A stretch of 62,238 nucleotides of DNA from an uncultured Pelagibacteraceae bacterium. Its GTDB lineage: Bacteria > Pseudomonadota > Alphaproteobacteria > Pelagibacterales > Pelagibacteraceae. The first letter of the stretch is position 1. Each line of letters opens with the position of its first letter. The stretch is taken from the NCBI GenBank assembly GCA_902610515.1, contig CACLVZ010000001.1, forward strand, positions 160,001 to 222,238. The letters run 5' to 3'. Below are positions 19,476-28,749 of the stretch, one piece after another. The translations under genes and the position numbers were made by a program. The notes under the pieces are model-generated. The model did no database searches. It was not told the DNA's origin and saw only the letters and a program-made list of their open reading frames with translations.

Positions 19476-20345
19476 ATGTCAAAAAATATTTCTCTAGAAG
19501 AGATAAAAAAGTTTTGGCCTGAAAAAGCTCCAGATATTAATATTGTTCAAAAATATGTAAAGAAATATAAAAAAGAAAAAATAGTAATCAAATACGGGGG
19601 AAATGTTCTTATAGATAGAAATGTATTTAATAACTTTATATCAGATATTAATGTTCTAAATAAATTAGGTCTATCAATTATAGTTGTTCATGGTGGTGGT
19701 CCAAGAATTAAGAGAGAATTAGAAAAGAAAAAAATTATATCAAAATTTATTAATGGTTTGAGGGTTACTGATAAAAATATTATCAATACCGTAGAAGAAG
19801 TATTAATTGATTTTAATAATGATATAGTAAATTCTTTAAAAAAATTAGGCTCCGAAGCAACATCATTTCATACTAAGACTAAAAATATAATTGAAGTTGA
19901 GCCTGAAAGAGCAGAGCTTGGTTTTGTCGGAATTCCAAATAATATAAATGTGAATGTAATTCAAAACACACTTGATGAAAATAAAATTCCAATTATAGCC
20001 CCTTTAGGTGTAGGAAAGAATAATCAAACATATAACATCAATGGTGATACGGCGGCAAGCGCAATTGCAAAAAAATTGAAATCAAGAAGACTTATATTGA
20101 TGACTAATGTAGAAGGAGTATATGATGATCAAAAAAAGTTAATATCAGAAATTAAACCTTTTGATCTTGAAAATCTTATAAAATGGAAAGTTGTTCAAGG
20201 CGGCATGATTCCTAAAATAGAAAATTGTGTTGATGCTGTTCAAAATGGAGTTAGGGGTGTGGTGATTCTAGACGGAAGAAAACCTCACTCTATTTTACAT
20301 GAAATCTTTTCTGATAAGGGATCTGGAACATTAATAAGAGAATGA
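19476..20345 (+). CDS. argB: Acetylglutamate kinase
   Basis: A 289-residue ArgB. It phosphorylates N-acetylglutamate in arginine synthesis. Conserved segments are IVIKYGGNVLID, VVHGGGPRIKRELEKK, FINGLRVTDKNII, NINGDTAASAIAKKL, LMTNVEGVYDD and GGMIPKIENCVDAVQNGVRGVVILDGR. The last region is the family's arginine/ATP-site segment. The ATG directly follows the yidC TAA, and the stop overlaps the HAD start by 4 bases. Confidence 0.96.
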   Translation: MSKNISLEEIKKFWPEKAPDINIVQKYVKKYKKEKIVIKYGGNVLIDRNVFNNFISDINVLNKLGLSIIVVHGGGPRIKRELEKKKIISKFINGLRVTDKNIINTVEEVLIDFNNDIVNSLKKLGSEATSFHTKTKNIIEVEPERAELGFVGIPNNINVNVIQNTLDENKIPIIAPLGVGKNNQTYNINGDTAASAIAKKLKSRRLILMTNVEGVYDDQKKLISEIKPFDLENLIKWKVVQGGMIPKIENCVDAVQNGVRGVVILDGRKPHSILHEIFSDKGSGTLIRE

Positions 20346-21007
20346 AAGACTTAACAAATATAAAATTTTGGTTATTTGATTTAGATAACACTCTTTATGA
20401 TGGGGCTACCAAAGTTTTTGACCAAGTAGATAAAAAAATGTCAAAATTTATCTCTGATAAATTGAACGTTGGGCTTGAAGAAGCTAGGAAAATTCAAAAG
20501 AACTATTTTCAGGAATATAATACAACCTTAAACGGGATGATAAAAAATCACAAAATTGATGCTGATGAATTTTTAGAGTTTGTTCATGATGTAGATCTAA
20601 GTTTTTTAGATAAAGATAGGGATTTAGAAGGTGAAATAAAAAAATTAAATGGAAAAAAAATAATTTTTACTAATGGCTCTAGAGCTCATGCCCTTAATGT
20701 AACGAAAAGAATTGGAATAGATAAGCTTTTTGATGGAATTTTTGATATTAGAGATTGTGAATTTATTCCAAAACCTTCCAAAGAACCTTACAAAAAATTA
20801 GTAGAAAATTACAAAATTGAGCCACAATATTGTATATTCTTTGAGGATATTGCTAGGAATTTAAAACCAGCTTTCGAATTAGGAATGAAAACTGTTTGGA
20901 TTAAAAACAACGAGCCGTGGGCGGCAAAATATTCGGATGAGGATTTTATTAATTATAAGACTGACAACTTAGCAAATTTTTTAAAGGAGATTAATGAGTT
21001 ACGATAA
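20342..21007 (+). CDS. HAD-family hydrolase (pyrimidine 5'-nucleotidase type)
   Basis: A 221-residue haloacid dehalogenase phosphatase. Motif I is [13 protein letters not shown] with the nucleophile and acid aspartates at about residues 13 and 15. Motif II is [11 protein letters not shown]. Motif III lysine is in [10 protein letters not shown], and motif IV is [23 protein letters not shown]. It resembles the SDT1/SSM1-like pyrimidine 5'-nucleotidase group. The substrate is not certain. The position between argB and dapD is probably for co-expression rather than a shared pathway. Confidence 0.88.
   Translation: MKDLTNIKFWLFDLDNTLYDGATKVFDQVDKKMSKFISDKLNVGLEEARKIQKNYFQEYNTTLNGMIKNHKIDADEFLEFVHDVDLSFLDKDRDLEGEIKKLNGKKIIFTNGSRAHALNVTKRIGIDKLFDGIFDIRDCEFIPKPSKEPYKKLVENYKIEPQYCIFFEDIARNLKPAFELGMKTVWIKNNEPWAAKYSDEDFINYKTDNLANFLKEINELR
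20984..20989 (+). promoter_or_regulatory. Strong Shine-Dalgarno before dapD
   Basis: AAGGAG lies 4 bases before the ATG at 20994, inside the 3' end of the HAD gene. Clear Shine-Dalgarno sequences are rare before genes in this window. This one fixes the dapD start in spite of the 14-base overlap. Confidence 0.7.
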
Positions 21008-21821
21008 TTTAGAAAAAATAATAAACGAAAGTTTCGAAAATAAAGAAAAAGTTGGTCCAAATTCAGATAAAAAATTAATAAAAGCTATCAATGAAACAAT
21101 CAATTTAGTTGATAGTGGAAAAATTAGAGTAGCAAATAAACAAAATGGAAGTTGGGTTGTAAATCAGTGGATTAAAAAAGCTATTTTGTTAAGCTTTAGA
21201 ATCAATAAAATGGAGATGATGAAAGGTCCATACACTACTTGGTATGATAAGGTTCCTGGAAAGACAGTCAAATGGAAAGAAAAAGATTGGAAAAAAGCTG
21301 GATATCGTCATGTTCCTAACGGAGTTGTCAGAAGAGGAGCATACATTGCCAAAAATGTTGTTTTAATGCCTAGCTTTGTAAATCTTGGAGCTTATGTTGA
21401 TGAAGGCACAATGATAGATACTTGGGCATCAGTTGGTTCATGCGCTCAAGTTGGAAAAAATTGTCATATTTCTGGAGGTGCAGGAATTGGAGGTGTATTA
21501 GAACCTCTTCAAGCTGGTCCGGTAATTATTGAAGATAATTGTTTTATTGGCGCCCGATCTGAAATCGCTGAAGGTGTTTTAGTTGAAGAAGGCGCGGTAT
21601 TATCAATGGGAGTTTATATCGGCGCATCTACAAAAATAATTGATAGAAACTCTGGAGAAATACATTTTGGCAAGGTGCCTGCATATTCAGTCGTAGTTCC
21701 CGGGAGCTTACCAAACAAAACAAATCCTAATGGACCCTCATTGTATTGTGCGGTTATAGTAAAAAAAGTTGATGAGAAAACTAGAAGCAAAACGTCTATA
21801 AACGACTTGCTCAGAGACTGA
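20994..21821 (+). CDS. dapD: 2,3,4,5-tetrahydropyridine-2,6-dicarboxylate N-succinyltransferase
   Basis: A 275-residue DapD. It succinylates tetrahydrodipicolinate in the succinylase branch of lysine and meso-DAP synthesis. The N-terminal helical domain has [18 protein letters not shown]. The left-handed beta-helix is visible as hexapeptide repeats from about residue 105, including [30 protein letters not shown] and [19 protein letters not shown]. Its start overlaps the HAD gene by 14 bases, and dapE follows with a 1-base overlap, so the two lysine-pathway genes are coupled. Confidence 0.97.
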   Translation: MSYDNLEKIINESFENKEKVGPNSDKKLIKAINETINLVDSGKIRVANKQNGSWVVNQWIKKAILLSFRINKMEMMKGPYTTWYDKVPGKTVKWKEKDWKKAGYRHVPNGVVRRGAYIAKNVVLMPSFVNLGAYVDEGTMIDTWASVGSCAQVGKNCHISGGAGIGGVLEPLQAGPVIIEDNCFIGARSEIAEGVLVEEGAVLSMGVYIGASTKIIDRNSGEIHFGKVPAYSVVVPGSLPNKTNPNGPSLYCAVIVKKVDEKTRSKTSINDLLRD

Positions 21822-22978
21822 TGACTATATTAAACGCATTACAACTATCTAAAGATTTGATTAAATTTCCAAGCATTACCCCAAAAGATGCGGGAGCAAT
21901 AAAATTTTTGAGCAAAAAATTAAAAAAATTAGGATTTAATTGTAAAATATTAGAATTTAAAGACAAGAAAAGTAAGCCAATTAAAAATCTTTATGCGCGA
22001 AGAGGCAAAAAAGGACCAAACCTTTGTTACGCGGGACACACTGATGTAGTGCCACCTGGAAACATAAATGATTGGACTGTTAACCCTTTCAAACCCTCGG
22101 TTAAAAGAAATTATTTAATCGGAAGAGGTGCGAATGATATGAAAAGTTCAATTGCATGTTTTGTTGCAGCAGTTAGTCAGTTTTTGCATGATAATAAAAA
22201 ATTTAACGGATCAATTAGTTTTTTGATTACAGGCGATGAAGAAGGTTACGCAATAAATGGTACAAAAAAAGTTATAGAATATTTAAGAAAAAGGAAAGAA
22301 AAAATTGATTTTTGTATTGTGGGTGAGCCAACTAACCCAAATAAGCTCGGTGAAATGATTAAAATTGGGAGAAGAGGAAGCCTTTCGGGAAAAATTGAGA
22401 TTACAGGAACTCAAGGGCATATTGCATATCCTCACTTGTCTAATAATCCTATAAATACTCTGGTTTCAATATGCAAAAAACTTAAAGAAATTAAACTTGA
22501 TAAAGGCAACAAAAACTTTCAACCCTCAAATTTAGAGTTTACTTCGATAAATGTAGACAATAAAGCACACAACGTAATTCCTGCTAGAGCAAGAGCTCAG
22601 TTCAATATTAGATATAATAATTTACATTCATCAAACTCTTTAAAAAAAACAGTAAGTTCGATCGTGAAAAAAATGACTAAGAAGAATAAATGTAATTATA
22701 AAATTGATTTTATGGCAAACGGAGACGCCTTTTTAACAAAACCTGGTAAAACAATATTTATGGCAAAAAAAATCATTAAAAAAATAACTAAAATAAATCC
22801 AAAATTATCTACGACTGGAGGCACTTCGGATGCAAGATTCATAAAGAAAATTTCTCCATGTCTTGAGTTTGGATTAGTTAACAAAACAATGCATAGAGTT
22901 GACGAATGTGTTTCATTATCTGACTTAAAGAAACTTACAAAAATATATAATCATATTTTAGTAGAGTATTTTAAGTGA
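21821..22978 (+). CDS. dapE: Succinyl-diaminopimelate desuccinylase
   Basis: A 385-residue M20-family metallohydrolase. It removes the succinyl group to give LL-diaminopimelate for lysine and peptidoglycan. Metal-site motifs are CYAGHTDVVPPG, GRGANDMKSSIACFV, ITGDEEGYAINGT (catalytic E-E) and IVGEPTNP. The C-terminal histidine is in NKTMHRVDECV. The dimerisation domain is present in the middle (GRRGSLSGKIEITGTQGHIAYP). Its stop overlaps the GTG start of the SET gene (GTGA). Confidence 0.96.
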   Translation: MTILNALQLSKDLIKFPSITPKDAGAIKFLSKKLKKLGFNCKILEFKDKKSKPIKNLYARRGKKGPNLCYAGHTDVVPPGNINDWTVNPFKPSVKRNYLIGRGANDMKSSIACFVAAVSQFLHDNKKFNGSISFLITGDEEGYAINGTKKVIEYLRKRKEKIDFCIVGEPTNPNKLGEMIKIGRRGSLSGKIEITGTQGHIAYPHLSNNPINTLVSICKKLKEIKLDKGNKNFQPSNLEFTSINVDNKAHNVIPARARAQFNIRYNNLHSSNSLKKTVSSIVKKMTKKNKCNYKIDFMANGDAFLTKPGKTIFMAKKIIKKITKINPKLSTTGGTSDARFIKKISPCLEFGLVNKTMHRVDECVSLSDLKKLTKIYNHILVEYFK

Positions 22979-23436
22979 AGTTATACAAAATTAAAAAATC
23001 AAAAATTGACAAAAAAGGGCTGTACGCAAGTCAAAATATAGAAAAAGGCACAAAGATAATTGAATACAAAGGTAAAATTATTTCTGTAAAAAAAAGTGAG
23101 GTAGATCCCAAGTTTGATAATAGAAAAGCAATTTATCTATTTAATATTAATAATCGATACGATCTTGATGGAGATTTTAAATTTAATATAGCAAGACTGA
23201 TTAATCATTCCTGTAATCCAAATTGTGAGGTTTTTGGAGAGGGATTAAAAATTTGGGTATACGCTATGAAAGATATAAAAAAGGGAGAGGAGTTGTCTTA
23301 TGACTATGGATTTAGTTTTGATGAAAATTTTAGAGAGTTTCCTTGTAATTGCCAATCAAAAAACTGTGTGGGTTTCATAGTGCGAGAGGGATCTAGATGG
23401 AGAATTCAAAACGCAAAAGCAAAAAGGGAAAGTTAA
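22975..23436 (+). CDS. SET-domain protein (putative protein lysine methyltransferase)
   Basis: A 153-residue protein consisting of little more than a SET domain, starting at a GTG that overlaps the dapE stop. SET signatures are KKGLYASQNIEKGTKIIEYKG at the N-terminus, RLINHSCNPNCEVF (the NHSCxPN pseudoknot motif) at about 75-88, and GEELSYDYGFSF at about 102-113. A post-SET CxCxxxxC zinc cluster (PCNCQSKNCVG) follows. These residues form the SAM and lysine channel in eukaryotic and bacterial SET enzymes. The target protein is unknown. Its location after dapE is probably operonic convenience. Confidence 0.88.
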   Translation: MKLYKIKKSKIDKKGLYASQNIEKGTKIIEYKGKIISVKKSEVDPKFDNRKAIYLFNINNRYDLDGDFKFNIARLINHSCNPNCEVFGEGLKIWVYAMKDIKKGEELSYDYGFSFDENFREFPCNCQSKNCVGFIVREGSRWRIQNAKAKRES

Positions 23437-24575
23437 TGAAGAAAAAAATATTATTCATAACAACAAGAAATCCGTATTCTGGAAGATACTCTGGAGATGT
23501 CATTAGATCTGCAAAAATTATTAATTTACTAAAAAAAAAATACTCGTTAGACATTTTATATTTAAATAAGGAAAGAAATATATCTCATAAAAAAAAACTT
23601 ATTAGCTTTAATAGTCCAAATTTATTTTTAAAATTAAAATTTTGTATTATTTCACTATTTAAACTAAAGCCATTACAAATGGGGCTATTTTACTCTGGAG
23701 AAATGAAAACATACTTAAATGATAATGCTAATAGTTATGATTGTTTGTTTTTTAATCACATTAGATCTGTTCAGTATTTACCAAAGAATTATTATGGTGA
23801 GACTATTATTGAGATGGGTGATTTGTATTCTGAAAATTATAATCAAACCTTCAAAAGTTTAAATTTTCTTAATCCAATAAAATATATTTATTTTTTTGAA
23901 AGTTTTCTCGTAAAAAGGTTGGAGGAAGAAATTTTTAACAAATTTGATAAGGTAATTTTGTTTTCTAAAAATGAAATAAAAAAAGTAGATATTAAATTTA
24001 AACATAAAATATTTTTAATTGGTGAGTCGGTGGAAAGAGTAAAAAATTATTATTCATTTTCTAAAAAAAATTATAGAATTTTGTTTGTTGGTAATTTAAA
24101 TTATCTTCCAAATTTTTTAGCTTGTAGAAATTTTATAAAAAACACAATACCCAAATTAAAAAAGGAAATTACTAATTTTAAATTTTGTATAATTGGTGAT
24201 ATCAATAAGACAAGAAAAAGATTATTATCAAGTAATTCCAATGTTGAAGTATTAGGTTCAATAAAAAATTTGAAAAATTATGTAAAAACCGCTTTTTGTG
24301 GCATAGCAAATTTAGAAATAGCAACTGGAGTTCAAGGAAAAGTTTTAACTTATATGTCTCATGGCCTCCCAGTAATATGTTCTGATAAAGTTTCAAAGAA
24401 TTTTGGTAAAAGTGTTTTAAGTTATGATAAGGATTATGAAATAATAGAAAAAATAATTTCTTTAAAAACTAATAAGTCTAAAAGTAATCAGTTTTCAAGG
24501 AAATCACTTAAGTTTGTTAAAAATCTTACCTGGAAGCAGGTAAGTAAAAATTATCTGAAATTAATTAAACTCTAA
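23436..24575 (+). CDS. Glycosyltransferase, GT4-like
   Basis: A 379-residue protein. I use the ATG at 23436, which overlaps the SET stop (TAATG), rather than an in-frame ATG at 23397. The N-terminal Rossmann half begins KKKILFITTRNPYSGRYSGDVIRS, like acceptor-binding domains of GT4 sugar transferases. The C-terminal half has NYRILFVGNLNYLPNFLACRNF, KFCIIGD and GVQGKVLTYMSHGLPVICSDK, the nucleotide-sugar site. No signal or membrane segment is clear. It probably builds a cell-surface glycan; sugar and acceptor are unknown. Its end overlaps truA by 4 bases. Confidence 0.82.
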   Translation: MKKKILFITTRNPYSGRYSGDVIRSAKIINLLKKKYSLDILYLNKERNISHKKKLISFNSPNLFLKLKFCIISLFKLKPLQMGLFYSGEMKTYLNDNANSYDCLFFNHIRSVQYLPKNYYGETIIEMGDLYSENYNQTFKSLNFLNPIKYIYFFESFLVKRLEEEIFNKFDKVILFSKNEIKKVDIKFKHKIFLIGESVERVKNYYSFSKKNYRILFVGNLNYLPNFLACRNFIKNTIPKLKKEITNFKFCIIGDINKTRKRLLSSNSNVEVLGSIKNLKNYVKTAFCGIANLEIATGVQGKVLTYMSHGLPVICSDKVSKNFGKSVLSYDKDYEIIEKIISLKTNKSKSNQFSRKSLKFVKNLTWKQVSKNYLKLIKL

Positions 24576-25315
24576 TAAAAAACTTTTTTTAAAAATAAAC
24601 CTTTTGCTGGTGCTGGTGGCGCGCAATTTTTACGTTGCTTTGAAACGATTAATTGTTGAATTTTAAGAGGAGTCCATTTATCTTCTCCTACATACTTGAG
24701 GCATCCCACAATTGATCTTACTTGTTTCTGTAGAAAAGATTTTGAGAGAATATTGATAAAAATTTTGTCTCCTCTTTTTATTATCTTTAAACCCGTAATG
24801 GTTCTAATTGGGCTTTTAGCTGAACAAGACGAGGACCTTAAAGCTGTAAAATCGTGTTTACCTAAAAAAAATTTAGCTCCTTTTTTCATATTTTTTAAAT
24901 TTAGTTTTTGTTTTACAAGCCAAGCCCGATCAACATCAAATGATGGTTTTGCAGTTCTATTTAATATTATGTACTCGTATTCTCTTTTTTTTGCGCTGTG
25001 TCTTGCATGAAATTTAGAGTTTCTTTTTTTTAAGCTTAAAATTGAAATTGAGTATCTGTTTAAAAAAAAATTCACTGTTGTCAAAAACTTAAAAGAATTT
25101 TTAATTTCCTCATTGTGGTAAAAATTAGCACTTTGACCAAAAGCATTTACACCCGCATCTGTCCTGCCAGACCCAATAACTTTAATTTTCGTTTTCAAGG
25201 TTTTGGATAAAACTTTTTCAATAACGGATTGTATAGATCTGTTTTTTTTTTGAATTTGCCATCCTGCAAAATCATTTCCAAGATATTCAATAATAATTTG
25301 ATAATTAAATTTCAA
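24572..25315 (-). CDS. truA: tRNA pseudouridine synthase A (positions 38-40)
   Basis: A 247-residue TruA. It makes pseudouridine at positions 38-40 of the tRNA anticodon arm. It has IIIEYLGNDFAGWQIQKKNRSIQ, the catalytic aspartate in VIGSGRTDAGVNAFGQSANF, and FHARHSAKKREYEY. The start is a TTG whose bases overlap the fmt TGA stop (TTGA). The def-fmt-truA order is common in alphaproteobacteria. It converges on the glycosyltransferase gene with a 4-base overlap. Confidence 0.95.
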   Translation of the reverse strand: MKFNYQIIIEYLGNDFAGWQIQKKNRSIQSVIEKVLSKTLKTKIKVIGSGRTDAGVNAFGQSANFYHNEEIKNSFKFLTTVNFFLNRYSISILSLKKRNSKFHARHSAKKREYEYIILNRTAKPSFDVDRAWLVKQKLNLKNMKKGAKFFLGKHDFTALRSSSCSAKSPIRTITGLKIIKRGDKIFINILSKSFLQKQVRSIVGCLKYVGEDKWTPLKIQQLIVSKQRKNCAPPAPAKGLFLKKVFY

Positions 25316-26229
25316 ATAAGTTTCTCTCCTTTTCTAACCAAGTAACCAGACAAAAATTCTTTAGTTTTTAAAATTTTCTTTCCTTCTTTTTGTACGGACA
25401 AAACCTTAATAGCTTTTTCTTTACAAGCGATAGTTAAATTATCGTCTAGAATTTCTCCAGTTTCACCGGTTTGTTCAACTTCTAGTGCCTCAAGAATTTT
25501 AATTCTCTTTTTTTTATGTTCGAACCACGCTCCTGGAAAAGGGCTGAGTCCATTAATTTTAGCAATTAATTTTTTTGCGGGTATGTTCCAATCAATTTTT
25601 GACTCTTTTTTGTCTATTTTCCTCGCATAAGTAGCTTTTGTCTCATCCTGATCAATCAACTTAAAATTATTTGTTTCTATCAGATTTAATGATTTTATAA
25701 TTAACCTTGATCCCAAATTTGCTAGCTTAGCACTTAAAGAGTCATAATTATCACTTTTTTTAATTTGAATTTTTTCTTGAAGTAAAAATGGACCAGAGTC
25801 TAATTTTGGGATTATTTTCATTATTGAGATCCCTGTTTCCTCATCCATCTCCATTAATGATCGTTGAATAGGAGCCGCTCCTCTCCACTTTGGTAACAAC
25901 GATGCGTGAATATTTATAAATTTAATGTTTTTAATTTTCAAATATTCCGGAGGTATGATTTTTCCATAAGCCACAACTACAATTATATCGGGATTTAGTT
26001 TTTGAATGAACATCATCTCCTCTTTATCAAGATTTTGCGGAGATCTAACTGCAATTTTTTTTTCTTTTGCAAAATAATGTATGGGAGAGATTTTTACTTT
26101 TTGTCCGCGATCACCTTTTTTTGGATTTTGAGTATAAACAGCAAGTATGTGATGCTGGGAATTCAAAATAGATTCTAAAATTGGTACAGCAAAACTAGGT
26201 GTTCCCATAAATATTATTTTCAAAGCCAT
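25312..26229 (-). CDS. fmt: Methionyl-tRNA formyltransferase
   Basis: A 305-residue Fmt. It formylates initiator Met-tRNA from 10-formyl-tetrahydrofolate. Signatures are IIFMGTPSFAVPILESIL, KFINIHASLLPKWRGAAPIQRSLM with the catalytic Asn/His region, and GISIMKIIPKLDSGPFL (including the conserved D-S-G). The C-terminal tRNA-binding domain contains NGLSPFPGAWFEHKKKRIKILEA. It lies 5 bases after def, which removes the same formyl group later. Confidence 0.96.
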   Translation of the reverse strand: MALKIIFMGTPSFAVPILESILNSQHHILAVYTQNPKKGDRGQKVKISPIHYFAKEKKIAVRSPQNLDKEEMMFIQKLNPDIIVVVAYGKIIPPEYLKIKNIKFINIHASLLPKWRGAAPIQRSLMEMDEETGISIMKIIPKLDSGPFLLQEKIQIKKSDNYDSLSAKLANLGSRLIIKSLNLIETNNFKLIDQDETKATYARKIDKKESKIDWNIPAKKLIAKINGLSPFPGAWFEHKKKRIKILEALEVEQTGETGEILDDNLTIACKEKAIKVLSVQKEGKKILKTKEFLSGYLVRKGEKLI

Positions 26230-26234
26230 CTGAG

Positions 26235-26759
26235 TTATAAAATAATTTTATTTTTTTCTTTATTATTTTTCTTTAATTTTTTAATTATCATGTCTCTTTT
26301 GAGTTTTGACAAATAATCAATAAATAAAATTCCATTTAAATGATCTACCTCGTGCTGAATACAAGTAGATAAAAGACCATCTGCTTTCAATTTTTTTTCT
26401 TTACCATTGTAGTCAATGTAGTTTAGGTGACACTCTGCAGGTCTTTCAACTTCTGCAAAATGACCAGGTAGTGACAGACAGCCCTCCTCATGAATTGAAG
26501 TTTTTTTTGATTTAAAAGTAAGCTCAGGGTTTACCAGAAAAAGTGGATTTTTTTTTTCTCCGTCTTTAGAGAGGTCTATTACAATCAAACGTTTTAAAAT
26601 ACCTACTTGAACTGCGGCCAGTCCAATGCCAGGAGCAGAGTACATTGTTTCCAGCATATCATCCATAAGCTTTCTAAGGTCATTATCAACTTTTTCTAAA
26701 CTCTGACTTTTTTTTCTTAAAATAGGATTAGGTTCTACTACTATATCTCTTTTTGACAT
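26235..26759 (-). CDS. def: Peptide deformylase
   Basis: A 174-residue metalloprotease that removes the N-terminal formyl group from new proteins. All three motifs are intact: GIGLAAVQVG, EEGCLSLPG (cysteine ligand) and the HExxH-type CIQHEVDHLNGILFIDYLS. The length is normal for type 1. It starts 18 bases after the large exported unknown protein and precedes fmt by 5 bases. Confidence 0.96.
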   Translation of the reverse strand: MSKRDIVVEPNPILRKKSQSLEKVDNDLRKLMDDMLETMYSAPGIGLAAVQVGILKRLIVIDLSKDGEKKNPLFLVNPELTFKSKKTSIHEEGCLSLPGHFAEVERPAECHLNYIDYNGKEKKLKADGLLSTCIQHEVDHLNGILFIDYLSKLKRDMIIKKLKKNNKEKNKIIL

Positions 26760-26777
26760 TAGATTATTATATTAAAA

Positions 26778-28517
26778 TTAAACTCTTAGTGGTAGTGCAG
26801 AATTTAAAACTTTATTTCTAATTCGAACTAATCCCATGTCATTAAGTAAACTTGTGATAAAATAAATTGTTTCGGGATCAAGTTGGTGAGGTTCATCTTC
26901 TCCTATAATTTCAATTATTTTTAATGCTAGGAATGCGTTCTGTTTTTTTTCGATTAAATTTATCAAATTCGATGGAACTTCATATTTGGATGCAAGTTTA
27001 TCATAATCAAAATTTGAAGGGATTTTAAAACCATCTTCTATCAAGGCATCGATAAGTGCTAGGTCTTTAGCGGAATAAAAATATTTTCTATTTTTCGATA
27101 TTTTTTTGAAAATCTTATTTATATCTTTTTGAATTTTTTTGTTACTTTCATTTTCAAGATAAAATTTCATTATCTTTGATTGGTGCAAAATTTTATCATT
27201 ATATTTTACTTTACCTACTTCGGTCTCTTGGTTAGATAAAATTTTTATTTCAGCTAATTCTTTGTAATTATCGGGCATATTTTCAAGTCCTATTTCAACT
27301 AATTGTTTGCCTAAAAATCCTGAGTAGACTGTTAAAAGTTTGCTCTTTTTGAACAATTCTTCTAATAAAAATAAATATTCTAATTTTGAGCTTATATCTT
27401 CAGCTAAGAGATATTTTTGGTAAATTAGTGATCTAGCCTCTATCTCATCAAGAGTTTGAAATAAATTTTTTGCATTTATGAGTGTATTCAAATCAAAAGG
27501 TATTTTTTTATATATTCCAAATATTATTTCTGTGTCTACCTGATTTAAACTTGCTGCTAATTCTAATTCGCTGATTTTTTTTTTATCCGTTATATCTTCT
27601 AGAGTAATTAAATTTGCTGCGTTGAGGTATTTCCAAATCTCCTTAGAGGTCCTCTGATTAGGTTCATAATTAAAATTTTTTATAGTTACACTTGAAAGAT
27701 AAAAATTAAGTAAATTTTTATCGTTTACTTTATTTGAAGTTTGAGAGGAAATCCCAAGTAAAAAATTAATTTTGTCATCAAAAAATTTATCTGATTGTTT
27801 CTGTTCCCTTAGTAAGTCCAAAAGAAGTTGTGCTTGGGACTTTTTGTTATCAAAAACTAAACAGTAAATCTTAAACTTTTCTAAATAAGAATCTTTAATA
27901 TTTGAGTCTATAAATTTAATTTTTTCACAGCCTTTTTTAATATTTGCTTGCGCGATACTGTCATCAACCAAAAATTGAACAGCTTTACTTTTACCATAAA
28001 AATCATCATTCAATTTTAAAAATTCTTCAATTAGATCTTTTTTATTGTTATCTATTAACCAATTAATTTTGAGTTGAATAAATTCTTTTTCTTCCATTCC
28101 TTCTGGAGGGTAGGAAAATGAAAGTAAAACATTTTCAAGCAATTCACTGGACGTTTTTGATAACTTAATTTTTTTTAATCTTTTAATACTTGCTCTTACG
28201 TCATCTGCATTAGTTGTAGACCACATGTTTAAATTAAAATTATAGTCTTCAGGGTCAAATACTCCAAAAACTCTATCTCTTTCACTGTCGTTTAAATTTT
28301 CATCTATCTTGATCGTTTGATTAACATTTTTGTTTATATCAATCTTGAAATTTAATTTTTTATTCGAATTAGTATCTTTTTGATCTATTGATTTGATTTC
28401 TTCTTTTTTACTTTTATTATTTTTCCAAATATCTATTTTTTCCTCGCTCTGAATGGGGCTAAAAAATAAAAAAATAATTAATAAGCTTAAAAACTTCTTA
28501 GAGCTTTTTAATATCAT
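26778..28517 (-). CDS. Exported protein of unknown function, helical (579 aa)
   Basis: I use the ATG at 28517, which gives a clean signal peptide (MILKSSKKFLSLLIIFLFFS, then PIQSEE); a TTG at 28529 is less likely. A low-complexity K/N/D linker follows. The mature part (about 90-579) is rich in helix-forming Leu/Lys/Glu, suggesting repeated helical hairpins. The stretch containing LNMWSTTNADDVRASIKRL and a Y-P-P-E-G segment further on recalls a poorly described alphaproteobacterial family sometimes mislabelled 'antifreeze glycopeptide'. That link is from memory and weak. It probably sits in the periplasm. It lies between a small membrane protein and def in the same direction. Confidence 0.72.
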   Translation of the reverse strand: MILKSSKKFLSLLIIFLFFSPIQSEEKIDIWKNNKSKKEEIKSIDQKDTNSNKKLNFKIDINKNVNQTIKIDENLNDSERDRVFGVFDPEDYNFNLNMWSTTNADDVRASIKRLKKIKLSKTSSELLENVLLSFSYPPEGMEEKEFIQLKINWLIDNNKKDLIEEFLKLNDDFYGKSKAVQFLVDDSIAQANIKKGCEKIKFIDSNIKDSYLEKFKIYCLVFDNKKSQAQLLLDLLREQKQSDKFFDDKINFLLGISSQTSNKVNDKNLLNFYLSSVTIKNFNYEPNQRTSKEIWKYLNAANLITLEDITDKKKISELELAASLNQVDTEIIFGIYKKIPFDLNTLINAKNLFQTLDEIEARSLIYQKYLLAEDISSKLEYLFLLEELFKKSKLLTVYSGFLGKQLVEIGLENMPDNYKELAEIKILSNQETEVGKVKYNDKILHQSKIMKFYLENESNKKIQKDINKIFKKISKNRKYFYSAKDLALIDALIEDGFKIPSNFDYDKLASKYEVPSNLINLIEKKQNAFLALKIIEIIGEDEPHQLDPETIYFITSLLNDMGLVRIRNKVLNSALPLRV

Positions 28518-28677
28518 TTGTAATATCAATATTAAATTTATTGTTAGGGCTTGGAAATTTAACTTTTTCGACTAAAAAAATAGCAACTACTAATATTAAG
28601 ACTGCTAGAGCAGTTTTTAATAAGATTTTAAAAATTGTACTACCAACACTTGGTTGTCGATTGTATTTAAGTTGCAT
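28498..28677 (-). CDS. Small single-pass membrane protein (59 aa)
   Basis: An ATG at 28677 opens 59 codons ending in TAA at 28498-28500. The protein starts MQLKYNRQPSVGSTIFKILL. Its membrane helix is about residues 18-36 (ILLKTALAVLILVVAIFLV), followed by a hydrophilic tail ending NIDITNDIKKL. Its end overlaps the start of the exported 579-residue protein by 20 bases. It is therefore probably the first gene of the operon, facing away from aroK. The basic N-terminus predicts a cytoplasmic N-terminus and periplasmic tail. No family is recognised. Confidence 0.65.
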   Translation of the reverse strand: MQLKYNRQPSVGSTIFKILLKTALAVLILVVAIFLVEKVKFPSPNNKFNIDITNDIKKL

Positions 28678-28749
28678 ACTATTTGATTTTATTTAAACTG
28701 AAAAAATAAGACATATTTATGAAAAATCAAATTTAAAATCGGAATTAAC

